Shown: positions 34,901 through 45,908 of the stretch, piece after piece
Layout: each line of letters opens with the position of its first letter
Position numbering within the stretch: the stretch's first letter is position 1
Made by a program: the position numbers and the translations under genes
The notes under the pieces: generated by a model
What the model was told of the DNA's origin: nothing
The model's database searches: none
The model's input: only the letters and a program-made list of their open reading frames with translations
Assembly: GCF_027942865.1 (NCBI RefSeq)
Contig: NC_134510.1
Span: forward strand, 8,466,001 to 8,530,000
DNA: 64,000 bases
Direction: 5' to 3'
Source: Odontesthes bonariensis
Taxonomy: Eukaryota > Chordata > Actinopteri > Atheriniformes > Atherinopsidae

Positions 34901-35506
34901 ATGTGCAGTTGAGTCAAGGTACATTTATAGCTTGACCACTGTCCTCATCCCAGTATAAACGCACAGGAGGGAGGTCGAGTTACAAAATGTCCGATGCTGT
35001 GACCCATCGCGCTACTTCTAACTTTTCTGGTGGGAGATCATTGTACATGTAAGTATAGCTAAATTAACTGCAGAGACGTTGTCTTTGCGTTACTTGAATG
35101 GTGATTTTTGTCAGATGCTGTGCTTATGAAATCAGGATTTTATTAGAGCTGAGTGACAGAAATGTTTTAAGCAGTCGTTAAGATTCTTTTTCAAGTTGAC
35201 AGGACCTTTTACGTGACGTAGGGTTGTGGTCTTCTATGGTAGAAGCTGTTCTTTGAATACTGAGAGCCTTTATTCTAATTGACCTGCACAACCACTGCAG
35301 TGGTCGATGTCCAACAGTGTGGCTAATTTGCTTGCACAAAATTGTTCACTGCCTGAGCAAAAAAGTCAGTGTAACAAAGCAAAAAATCTTTGTTGCAAGC
35401 TGACCACCTGCATATACTGAATAATCATGTTTTCCATCAAAAGTTTTCTTTGCTTCCTTGATTGCACAGGCATATTACAAGATGACAATGCTAGAATCTA
35501 TCCGGC

Positions 35507-35935
35507 TTAAAGCAATACAATGTAACTTCTCAAAAAGCCCATTATGGAGCTCCCCCTACAGGCTTGGAAGTAATGTACGGTTACACTGTCGTAAATACAA
35601 CACCCTTTCGCTTTCACGTTTCACGTTTGTTGATGAACCAGCGAGGAGTCAGAAGGTGCAAGCTATGTCGACCGAGAAGGTAAGAGTAATCAAATGTACC
35701 TGGGAGCGTGAGAGGGGTCTATTTGTTTTTGCGGTAGGTGTGCCAGAAAGCAAGTCAAAGTACTTCCGCTCAGCTGCCGGGCCGGTCCAGCAAAGTTACA
35801 TAGCGCAGTTTTTCCAACTCAGACCCCCGAAGAGCATAGGAGACAGGCCAATCGTAATATTAAAACTCATTCTAGCCGCACAACTTTTTTCAAGCTGTTT
35901 TTTTAAGGTAGAAATGTTACATAGTATTGCTTTAA
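35507..35935. mobile_element. TTAA-flanked miniature transposon
   Basis: The ends are inverted: TTAAAGCAATACAATGTAAC at 35507 and, on the other strand, TTAAAGCAATACTATGTAAC ending at 35935. If the first four bases are the target duplication, TTAA, this resembles piggyBac- or Kolobok-type insertion. The interior contains a GGAGCTCCCCCTACAG motif shared (inverted) with the element at 21071. Confidence 0.8.
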
Positions 35936-36593
35936 ATGATAAGAAAGTGGTTCAGGGAGCATGAGACATAATTTGTTCACATGGTTTGCCTTCCACAGAG
36001 ACCAGACCTTAAACCCATTGAGGAATTTTGCTTGTGCTGGAGAAGACTTTATGCAGCAGTTCAACTATCCCAGCAATTGATACAAAATGGTGGCAGAAAA
36101 TGAATGAAACTCTTGATGGCAGTGGAAATTGGGACATTGTATCACCTTAAACAAACATTGCCATGGTGAATGTGTGCTGTTATCCGAGCTAGAATGATGT
36201 CCAGCAAAATATCACTGAACTCATGTAAAGAGCCATTTCTGTTTTTAAGGTTAAACGAGAATCATTTTTACAGATGGATCGTTTAATAACCATAACAATC
36301 AGAAAAGAGCTGGGCCATAATACAAAAAATATGTATCATGATTTTATTTTCTTCATTGAAAATAAAAGCATCTTTATCTTGATTGCAGCAGAAGTTTATT
36401 ATGCTGTGTATGTGTAAAGGCCTACATTTACATAAAATTATGTATTTATTATATTTACAGTTATTGATATTTATGTTGCACTTCATTACATAGGAAACAT
36501 AATGCCTTCATATTTCCTTTCTCACTCACGTTTACATCCTTAACAGTTGCCAGGCTGCAGCACTCGCTCTAGAAGCTGCAGTTAAAGGAGAAG

Positions 36594-36625
<32 letters not shown>

Positions 36626-37288
36626 ATCTGGACCTTATTTCTGGCATAAAATACAAATGATAAAAAAAATTAATTAAATAAATTATAAAATTTTCTCCAT
36701 ATCTAACCATATCCATATTTGGAGCATGCCTGCGGGAATGGGCTGCCTGAAGTTGCTGTATTATTCGCTAGGTACTTTGAGAAAAAGTTATGTAAAAGGC
36801 TCAAATGTTGCAACAGAAGCGTTTAGGAAGCGGCGGTCACAACTCTGTAAGCCTTGCTTCAATGCTTATTTATTTATTTTTGTGTATCTGTGACTGTATA
36901 AGGAAGTGGTTGATGGAGCATGGGTGTTTCGGGGTCACTCGTCAAAGACGCAGCCCTACAGTAAAAGAAAGATAATCATTTGTATAGCAAAAACACATCA
37001 GTTTGGGTTTGAGTTCACTTTGTCTCAGTCCTTCTTCTGCAGCTTTGCTATTGCAACAACACTTCATCAGTAAGGTAAAACTAATTTGTCTCACGACGGT
37101 CTAAACCATGCTCATGTTCCCTATGAGTGGGTGAACAATCCAACGTGGTGAATTCTGCTTCACAATAATAGGAAGAGCCGTGAAGTCCACTCATTCTCCC
37201 CCTTATATATTCAGTCCTCTTACCCGCTGGCAGTTCAAACAGTGTTATGCTGTTATAAATATGCATGTGTTTGATGGCCAGACACAAT

Positions 37289-37579
37289 GGGCCTCATGCA
37301 ACAACCATTCTTACGCACAGATTTGTTCTTAAGTCGTGCGTACGAGTGATTTAAGAGAATTTGCGCATTCACCAATCTTTTCATATTTTACGTTTTCTTT
37401 CAGGTACGAACAGAATTTCCAAGTGATCCAAACCTGTCGTAGGAGTTTCGTAAAATAGTCTACTGTTATTCGAATCAAGTTTGCTTGACTAATGGATTGT
37501 ATATTTAATTACTTTGAAGATATCAGAAATAAATATATACATTATACCCCATAATGATGCTGACATTATTCTGTTTTAT
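37289..37579 (+). mobile_element. Harbinger-family 5'-end fragment (sister of 50462)
   Basis: It starts GGGCCTCATGCAACAAC. It matches, in inverted orientation, about 290 bp ending at 50462. The matching stops near 37579, so this is an end fragment or truncated copy. Confidence 0.75.
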
Positions 37580-37599
37580 GGAGGTTTCAATCAGTTTCA

Positions 37600-37720
37600 A
37601 TATCCACAAATACACATGACAAGATTCATAAATGCGCAGGTCGATTTACAAATGCGCAGGACAGATTTACAAATGTGCAGGACAAGATTCACAAATGTAT
37701 TTCTGATGCACACACAAATA
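37600..37720. repeat. short tandem repeats of about 22 bp
   Basis: About four diverged copies of GATTTACAAATGCGCAGGAC-like units. They may be subterminal repeats of a transposon whose other parts are not evident. Confidence 0.65.
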
Positions 37721-37796
37721 TAACTTGATTTACAAACTGCTTCTGGTCTGTGGACTTCGCTGCATTTGTGTGTGGATTTTGAGACTCCCCTGACTT

Positions 37797-39181
37797 GCTT
37801 CATATATATGCTCATATTGAAGAGCCTCTTCAGTATGTGCTGTGGAAAACTTCTTGTCTCATACCAGTGCCCAAATCAGGGCAACCGGTGGAGCTGAATG
37901 ACTACAGACCGGTGGCTTTGACATCTCATATCATAAAGACCTTGGAGACTCCTTGTTCGTCGCATGAGATTGCAGGTTGCTGAGGCTCTTGACCCCCTCC
38001 AGTTTGCCTACCAGAAACACATAGGAGTGGAAGACACGATTCTGTACATGTTGCATTGGGCATATGCTTATCTGGATGTGCCTGGTTCATATGTGAGAAT
38101 CATGTTTGTTGACTTTTCCAGTGCCTTCAACACCATACAGCCTCCCATACTGAAAGACAAGCTTCTAGGTATGGGTGTGGCCCCCTCCCTGACATCATGG
38201 ATTATAGACTATTTGTCTGCCAGACCACAGTATGTCAGGATGGGGAAATGTGTTTCTGGAACACTGGAATGCAGTACTGGGGCTCCACAGGGTACTGTTT
38301 TGGCTCCTTCTCTTTTTACCCTGTACACATCAGACTTCAGGTACAACTCAGAGTCCTGCCACATACAGAAGTATTCTGATGATACGGCTGTTGTGGCATG
38401 TGTGCATGGTGGACAGGAGAAGGAGTACAGGGACCTTGTGGAGTCCTTCTATGGCTGGACCAAAAAGAACTATTTGCTCCTGAACACCACCAAAACCAAA
38501 GAGCTGGTAGTGGACTTCAGGAGATCTAAAACCCCATACCAGTCAGTCTGCTTTGACGGAGGGGAGATAGAGACTGTTCAGACCTGCAAATACCTGGGGG
38601 TGGTGCTCGATAATAAACTGGAGTGGTCTGCCAACGTAGACGCAGTGTACAGGAGGGGCCAGAGCCGTCTCTTTTTCCTGAGACGGCTCAGGTCCTTCAA
38701 TGTCTGCAGTGATATGATGTGCATGTTTTATCACACTATCGTTGAGAGTGCACTGTTCTCTGCTGCTGTCTGCTGGGGGAGTTGCACTACAGACAGAAAC
38801 TGTAGGCGCCTGGACAAACTGGTGAAAAAGGCTGGTTCTGTTGTAGGCAGAAGGCTGGACCCTCTCAGTGCTGTGGTGGAGAAATGGATGAGGAGGAAAT
38901 TGTATTCTGTTTTGGAGAATATTAAACATCCTCTCCACAACATCCTGACAGGACAGAGGAGCAGCTGCAGTGAGAGGCTCATCTCTCTGCGCTGCAGGAC
39001 TGAGAGGTTCAAGAGGTCCTTTGTTCCCACAGCCATAAGGCTTTTTAAGAGTGACTGCTGAGTTCTTCTCAAATTGATTGATTTTTATTTATTTATTTGT
39101 TTATTCAGTCCTTTAGTATTATTATTATTACTTAGTAGTAGTATTTTTTACTAAAATTGGTATTATTATTGTTGTTGTTAA
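37797..39181 (+). mobile_element. 5'-truncated LINE, RT and start of 3' UTR
   Basis: The element begins within the RT (LIPVPKSGQPVELNDYRPVA), has a frame break near 37960, and then a long open frame (37964-39061). That frame contains FVDFSSAFNTIQP, GAPQGTVLAPSLF, the catalytic YSDDTAVVA and the C-terminal FLRRLRSFNVCSD. It is closely related to the minus-strand LINE at 16347-17277. Its 3' UTR is interrupted after about 120 bp by the foldback element, and the terminal part resumes at 40331. Confidence 0.85.
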
Positions 39182-39289
39182 AGGCCTACAGAAAGCTGAC
39201 ACTACACCCAATACATAATGATAATACATACACAGAGGAACAATAATGATCATTGGACTCTACACCAAAACATTTCATAAACGCATGAA

Positions 39290-40210
39290 ATTTGCGATTT
39301 TGAATTTCCCGCTTGGAAATCCTTCCTGGAATTCCAGACTGGGGGCGGGGCTTCCGTGTGACGTCACATGTGCCATGGTTTTTCCTGGCTGCCGCTATTC
39401 TAGTATGCTTGTTTGAGTGGTGAAGGCAATAAAACGTTGGATTCAGTGCAGTTTTTATTGCGAGTAGATGTACGAAGTGCTGTGGGTGCGTGTGTTGCCC
39501 TCAGCACCAGCAGCTCACACACCGGGGACAGAGGAAGCAGAGAGACCTGCGGTCTTGTGTCTGTGTCTCCCTGTCCGCCTGCCTCCTCTCTGGTGAAATC
39601 AGCCGGAGCCATCCCGCCGTGTTCAGCTCCCTGCGGTGCGGACGCTCAGGGGGAATCCACCTGGCGGAGAGCGGACACACCGCGGGATGGTTGCCCTGAA
39701 ATCAGCCAGCAGAGCGATCAAGAGCCCCGACGTGGACACACGTCGGGGCTCTTGATCTCCCTCCCGGCTGATTTCCACTCTCCACCTGGCGGAGAGTGTG
39801 TCCGCTCTCCGCCAGGTGGATTCTTGTCCGCACCGCAGGGAGCTGAACACGGCGGGATGGCTCCGGCTGATTTCACCAGAGAGGAGGCAGGTGGACAGGG
39901 AGACACAGACAGAAGACCGCAGGTCTCTCTGCTTCCTCTGTCCACGGTGGTGTGAGCTGCTGAGGGCAACACACGCACTTCGTACATCTACTCGCAATAA
40001 AAACTGCACTGAACCCAACGTTTTATATTTCCAAGCGACGTCCCGTGGCACACATCGAAATTTGCCGTGAAGAAGCTGTCCAGGTCTGTCAAACTGCTGG
40101 CTTCGCTACTAGAACTACTGGGGGTTGTGCCAGCAGCTGGCACTCGCGACGTCACGCACCTGTCGTTCCAGTTTGCCAAATTCGAGTCAAATGTGGGGAT
40201 AGTTTATTGG
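39290..40210. mobile_element. long palindromic foldback element inside the LINE 3' UTR
   Basis: The arms at about 39428-39732 and 39738-40025 are nearly complementary, with a loop of only a few bases near 39736. The outer parts (39335-39420 and 40030-40170) share weaker inverted similarity, each including a GACGTCAC-like motif and a GTGCCA. The apparent ORFs on both strands are a by-product of the palindrome. No protein domain is recognisable. Confidence 0.75.
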
Positions 40211-40330
40211 GCCTAATCAGGACTATCCAGGGGGCTAAAATTATTTTAAAATCATAAAAAAATTCCATGGTATATAAGGAATCGATCTGCTATTTCAGTT
40301 TTGTGCAAAAAATATATATATATAATTTTT

Positions 40331-40396
40331 TTGAGCTACTTGACTAATTTGAATATCCCCCATTGGGGGATGAATAAAGTATTTTTCTATTCTATG
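40331..40396 (+). mobile_element. 3' end of the LINE at 37797
   Basis: GAGCTACTTGACTAATTTGA, then CCCCCATTGGGGGATGAATA and TTTCTATTCTATG, matches the 3' terminus of the minus-strand LINE at 16347-16430. It is the distal part of the same LINE copy, separated by the foldback element. Confidence 0.8.
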
Positions 40397-41045
40397 TTTG
40401 TAGTTATAGCGAGAATTTGTTTTTTTTTCTCTGCAGGTTTATCATCATACAGTATAAAAACAGTGACCTAAAACATTCACTTTTCATAACGCACATTTAG
40501 GATTTTTTTTAATTCAATTGAAGCAACTAATGTGAAAACTTTCAGAATGCTGTCTTTAAGTAGATCTTCATGGCTTTAATCCTCTGTTTTGTAGGTAAAA
40601 GTTCTGTCTTGTACAAAAACTATCTTCTTGTAAATGTCACTAAAACTGTGAGGGGAAATATACTGAAGTTGTAGAAGAAGCTGCCAAATTAGAAAGCAGC
40701 ATTCTTCACATGCTTCTTTAGCCTTTGTTGGTCACTTTCATAAAAGTTCATGTTTTTATTTTTTTATATATTCTCACATTTTAAAATGTCCTTGACTTCT
40801 TTTCTTTCTTCTTTCTACATCCACCTATCTTAGATTCACTCTGTGTATCTAATCCCTTCACCCAGCCAAAGGCAGATTTGGATTGTGTTAACATCCTTAA
40901 ATTGGTTCACTGAATGAGAAAAGCTTTTACTGCTGACCATTGCCTGTAGCCAAGAAGCTGACATAGTTGTCTAATTTTGTGAGGTGGACGTAGCTAAGGC
41001 CGTCACATTAGACAGTTGTCTCGGTATACCTCCATCATCATCAGC

Positions 41046-41094
41046 ACGCACGCACGCACTCACTCACTCACTCACTCACTCACTCACTCACTCA
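41046..41094. repeat. (CACG)n/(CACT)n microsatellite
   Basis: Three CACG-type units followed by about nine CACT units. Confidence 0.9.
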
Positions 41095-42183
41095 GGTATC
41101 TGTTCAGCAGTGATAAGGTCTGACATTCACTTTTTGGCTTATTTATATGCAGTAGTGGCTTCGTTACAGACAATATGGTCAAAATAAAGCACCTGACCTA
41201 CAATTGCCTTTTCATGGTTGAAAAGTATTTGCCTGGCAGTCAGTTTACCCTTTACTCCTGTCACTCACTCATAGTACAATACATTGACTAGCAGAACTAT
41301 TGCACTGCAGCTATTGTAAAAGTGAAAGAAAAAAAACCCAAAACTTTTTATTGTTTACCATGTTTGTCAGAAACACTGCATCTGTACCAGGGAAGGGATC
41401 ACTGTTTGACTTTGTTATTTGTATGAATGAGACGGAGATTCTGGAGAGAATGAGCATCTTGTATTTGAGAGAAGCTGAAGTGGGGCTCTGGCAGTGTCGG
41501 TGGTTTGGTTGCTGCTGTGTGCAGTGCTTAGAACTGCTTTTAATGTTGTAACATTAAAACATCTATAGTGTTGTAGTATAATGTTGTAGATCGACAGATT
41601 TGTGAAATCGAAAAATGTGTGAAATGGCATCCTCTTTAGGCTTCTTGCTCATGTTGATAGCTAAGGGGTGTGTTTGTGTCCCATGGCAGCACCCCGTATC
41701 CACTGCATGATGCACTACATGATATACAGGTTACACTCCTCTCTTCAGACTTGCTTTTGCAAACAATCAGATGTGAAAAATTCTCGAATTGGCTCTGAGG
41801 ACGTCCAAGTAAGTCAACATAAAGACACACTTGCAAAATCAAGATTACAGAGAAGTAATTGCCGTCACACAGAATATTGTGTAATTGCCTTATCTAGCCA
41901 GTAAAGTTATGACAACATTCAGATACAAAGCCCAGCATTCTCATAGGATCTTCAAAGAATACAACTTGGTACATTAATCTTAAACTCTGTTTATTGAAGG
42001 TGTGTTCTATGCAGATTTTACTAACCTTGCTAAACCAGCCTTGAACAAAACATTGACCACTGATTTATTAAGCTTCAGAGCAGTATCTTAGCCCTTAAAG
42101 ATGAACTGAAACGAATGTTCATCTATCATTCAAATGAAATTTTTGTCTTTTTCTAAAACCATCAATCCAACTTGAACTAAATT

Positions 42184-43722
42184 TTCCGGGCATAACTTGT
42201 TAAAACGGCCATTTAAAAGTGTGAATTATGTGGCATTTGGTGCGAAATTGGCCACGTGACCGTGACGTCATAGGGTTGACTCCCTTATTTGCTAGTATGG
42301 CTGGCTTCGAAAACAACATACATTTGATGGACCTATATCTAATAAAGGAACCAAAATTCTGATACAAACATCAGCAGGTCGAAAGAACACACCTCTAACA
42401 TTATGTGGAAAAACTTTCGTTGAATTTAAGCCACACAAATCGATTTAATATCTATATTGTAGAGGCTCTCTGCACCTCCGTATGGGTAATGGAAATGAAA
42501 GAAAGTTACCATTTTCGGCACAGGATCGGCGGGCACAAAACAGCCATCGCTCCTACTACACACTGATTATTATTAAGATGTTATCAATCAAATGACACAA
42601 TAGTGTATGTTTGCTGTGGTAAACTGGAAAAGATTTGAACATGCCGGTTTGGCAGATATGGCATTCTGCTGCGCTATCTTTGACACGTTGAAACCTAACG
42701 AAGTGGCACTTTGAAATCCAGCCACTTAAAAAAAAACGTATGTGATAATAACATGGTTTTAATGTAAGCTTAATAAACAATGGCGTGGATTAACGGGTCG
42801 GAGATCCTCCAGTGCGCGGCCCCAGTGCGGATCCTCACGGGTCGGCGGCAGGGAGATGGGCACCCGGCCTCGGCACGACCGGCAGCAGCCATCGGTAGGA
42901 CTGATCCACGGAGCCTCGGATGTCGTAGCCGGCGCAATCACCGGAGAGACCAGACAGCAATTCTAGCTGGATATGTGTGCAGACCGAAGAGCAAAGCGAG
43001 CAGTCCCCTGCTTCCGAGCAGCAATTCAGGTGCAGCTATCGGCAGGCGGCAGCACGCTGTGATACGATCCACCGTGCTCTCAGCCAAAAGCAGTGGTTGA
43101 CACTTGCCTCTCAGAAGCGAACAGTAAGCGAACATTATTATATATAAAAAAAACAAGTCCAGTAATGTCCGATCTGGAAATTTCAGACTCACCTGTCTTC
43201 GCGCCCGAGCAGTAGTTCGAGCAGGGACAGTCTCCGTCGGCACACCAGGTCCAGCGATGTCAATAGTTGGAACAGCTTCAGCTAAAAGACGTCTCCTATT
43301 CCCAACCATTCCCGCGATCTCCACATTTTTAGTGAAACAGTTGTGATGGAAATGTACGGAGCACAACACGGATGTTGAGGACACTTCAAAATCACGACGA
43401 TGCCTCCGTACAAACTGTATCCACCGTGCTCTCGTCTTTGCCTTCTCCTTGTCAGCCTCAGTTCCAGTAGTTTTTGGTTTGGGAAACATGTGCAGAGAGA
43501 TGCCTTCAGTGAAGCTGCTTTTTTTGCAACTAACACCATTTGTTCCTCCAGCAACACAATATTTTCTGCCGTGCTTTGATGTCTTAGCCATAGACGCCAC
43601 CATTACAGTTAGACTACGAGAACTTCTGTGTCAACCCTATGACGTCACGCATTAAAAAAAGAATTCGCACAAAAAGACAAAATGTGGCTCCTTTTGAGCC
43701 CGTTTTAACATGACTTCCCGGA
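42184..43722. mobile_element. DNA transposon encoding a THAP-domain protein
   Basis: The left end (TTCCGGGCATAACTTGTTAA at about 42184) and the right end (other strand, ATCCGGGAAGTCATGTTAAA at about 43722) are inverted. The inner boundaries share the identical TGACGTCATAGGGTTGAC in inverted orientation (about 42262 and 43630). The flanks both contain TAAATT, a possible target duplication. The only good coding exon is the THAP exon on minus. Superfamily (P-like or Kolobok-like) is not settled. Confidence 0.7.
43193..43603 (-). CDS. THAP zinc-finger exon of the transposon
   Basis: ATG at 43603 opens a 137-codon exon with GRKYCVAGGTNGVSCKK, LHMFPKP, RARWIQFVRRHR and VLCSVHFHHNCF. These are the C2CH residues, Pro and Trp of the THAP DNA-binding fold, and an AVPTI motif follows. 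It ends at CAG|GTGAGT (donor 43192). THAP domains bind DNA in P-element and related transposases and in host THAP proteins. No convincing catalytic exon follows within the element, so it is probably a non-autonomous derivative. Confidence 0.65.
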
Positions 43723-44915
43723 TAAATTATTATCCAGACAATATCTAATTTTAATCGCAAGGCTTGGAACCTTTAGAATCAGCAGCAAAAACTGTGAAAT
43801 TCCAACAATTAAAATTCGTTTCATAAGCACTTTAAAAGATGGATGATATTGTATAAATATTACAGCTTTAATTCAAACTACATAGATGATGCTACACTTT
43901 ATTTTTGCTGCAGAGATTTATTCACAATGACTGAAATGTTGGTCACCTTTCCTGTAAATGTAAATCACGCATAAAAAAAAATCTAAGACTCGAATTAAAG
44001 GTGACCCATTTAATTCATTTCTCTCCAGTTTCATATGATTCACTTCTGATGTTACCAGTACCTCTCCCACTGATAATAGTGGCTGTAAATGACCTGCTTT
44101 GGCAAACCTTTGCTCTGCTGTGTCCTTCTTTATCTCACACTTCCTCCTGTTTGCCATTATCAGCAGAATACAGCCCAGGCCTCATCACTGTTGATTTTAC
44201 AGACAAATCTGAACACTTTCTGTTTGCGTCAATAGTGTCTAAGGTTGTCATCTTTCTGTCCTCTCTCTTTTTAGACTGGCGTTCTGATTAGCAAAGCAAA
44301 CCTGCGCTCTGCCAGCTGTGATACTGACTGAGCAAAATGTCAGTTGCTATCATTAACATTGAAGTAGTGCAGCTTTTATTGTTAAAGCTGACTATTAGAA
44401 AACCTCAAATGATGTTTTCATCAAAGCAGATTTGAGTGCAAGGATGGACATGAAACATTTCGGTTTCTCACTTTCTTTGCAGTGACTTGACATGAAATGA
44501 AGCAGGATACAAGTAAACTAAGCAGAAGATAACACACTTGTCAATATGAATGGAAGTTTCCTATAAAGAAACATTAAAGGCATTGCATCTTTTATCTGTT
44601 GAATGTGAAAGAAAATGCATGTAGAGACTGAGTAAATGGTTATTTTACAGAAATGATTTGTTTCTCATTTCCTTATGCTCCCTTTCATCAACAGCTTGTT
44701 CACCCCACAATTAAATGTTTTGTGGGTTTTTTTTGTGTGTAATTTTTACACTTGACCTTATGGATGTTCGTGTGTATAAATAAAATATGTACTTACTAGT
44801 GATTAGAATTCAGAATCCACCATATTAACATATTTTTCTTTTCCTCTCTCTTTTCCTCTTACTTCTCTCCATTACTTGCATTTTTCCACCCTTTTTTCCC
44901 TCTTGCTCATTCCAG

Positions 44916-45204
44916 ATTCTGTTGCAACAGTTTCTCAGCAGGAGACCCCCACCCCTTCGCCAAAATCCGGCTATTAGATGTGACGACGAGGTTGATCAGG
45001 AGAAGCCACCATGTCTTAAACACAGAAGGGCCCTCTGGAGCCCTGTCCCCCCACCCTGGCCCCCTTTCCCCTGCCCCCTCCCCCATCCACCACCTTACCC
45101 CCTCTCCCAGCCGCATCCAACTCCCAGGCCTCTCTGCACATGTGAGAGACAGGCTGCCCAACCCTGGCTCGCCGGTGGCACATCCCTCTCCTCCCTCCGG
45201 AGAG
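44916..45204 (+). promoter_or_regulatory. RNF19A: RNF19A 5' UTR in the first coding exon, with three minimal upstream ORFs
   Basis: The exon starts after a strong pyrimidine tract and TTCCAG. Before the main ATG at 45205 there are three ATGs. ATG-TGA lies at 44978-44983, a start directly followed by a stop. ATG-TCT-TAA lies at 45011-45019 in the strong context GCCACCATG. ATG-TGA lies again at 45140-45145. None is in frame with RNF19A. Such leaders usually lower and regulate translation of the main ORF, which is my inference. Confidence 0.6.
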
Positions 45205-45908
45205 ATGAGCTTACAGAAGCACCAGCAGTTGGTTCATGGGAGCGGCGGTGTAATGGGTTCTGACCGGGATCTACAGTCCACTGCTTCCTCCATCTCCTTG
45301 CCCTCTGTGAAGAAGGCTCCTAAGAAGAGGCGCTTCTCCCTGGCCTCTCTTTTCAGAAGACGAGGACGGGACTCCAAATCAGGACGCCAAAGGTCCCGAG
45401 ATCTTCAGCATCCAGGACCAGGAGGGCTAACAGGAGTAGATGGAATTGCCACCATTGAGAGCATCCACTCTGAGATGTGTAATGACAAGAACTCTGCCTT
45501 CTTCTCTGTGGCTGGGAATGGAACTGCCTCTGTTGCTGCTGCTTCCACCTCATCTGCCTCAGGGCCTTCTTCCTCTACTACCTCCTCCTCCAAGGTAGGG
45601 GCTGTAGCGGGGTCAGAGCTACTTGAGTGTCCATTGTGCCTTCTGCGCCACTCCAAGGACAACTTCCCTGATATAATGACCTGTCACCACCGCTCCTGCA
45701 TTGATTGCCTGCGCCAGTATCTTCGTATTGAGATATCAGAGTCACGTGTCAACATAAGCTGCCCTGAGTGCTCAGAGCGCTTCAACCCACACGATATCCG
45801 CATGATCCTGGGGGATCGAGGGCTCATGGAAAAATATGAGGAGTTCATGCTGAGGAGGTGGCTGGTTGCTGACCCGGACTGTCGTTGGTGTCCTGCGCCA
45901 GACTGTGG
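45205..45908 (+). CDS. RNF19A: RNF19A coding exon 1 (N-terminus, RING1)
   Basis: 704 bp; codes residues 1-234 plus two bases. Contains [20 protein letters not shown] and RING1 ([20 protein letters not shown]). It ends CPAPDCGG|GTAAGA. A Ser/Ala-rich insert ([20 protein letters not shown]) before RING1 is longer than in mammals. Confidence 0.95.

Larger units (their letters stand above)
27036..44915 (+). other. putative RNF19A intron 1: unassigned sequence between repeats
   Basis: If the first exon is right, this is one intron of about 17.9 kb. Stretches between the listed repeats (27036-28780, 28821-29817, 30539-30941, 31922-35506, 35936-37288, 40397-42180 and 43740-44915) contain no supported gene or RNA. 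The last 70 bases form a long pyrimidine tract before the acceptor at 44915. I found no exon of another gene. Confidence 0.35.

Noticed and set aside
39413-40070. Overlapping ORFs of up to 180 residues on both strands
   Set aside because: They mirror each other because the DNA is a long palindrome; no domain is present.
42780-43100. Plus-strand ORF of 106 residues in the THAP element
   Set aside because: Arg/Ser/Ala-rich reading antisense to the THAP gene region; no domain, probably compositional.
44980-45204. N-terminal extension of RNF19A by 75 residues
   Set aside because: The upstream frame is open but has no ATG (it would need a GTG at 44980); the conserved vertebrate start MSLQKHQ is at 45205.
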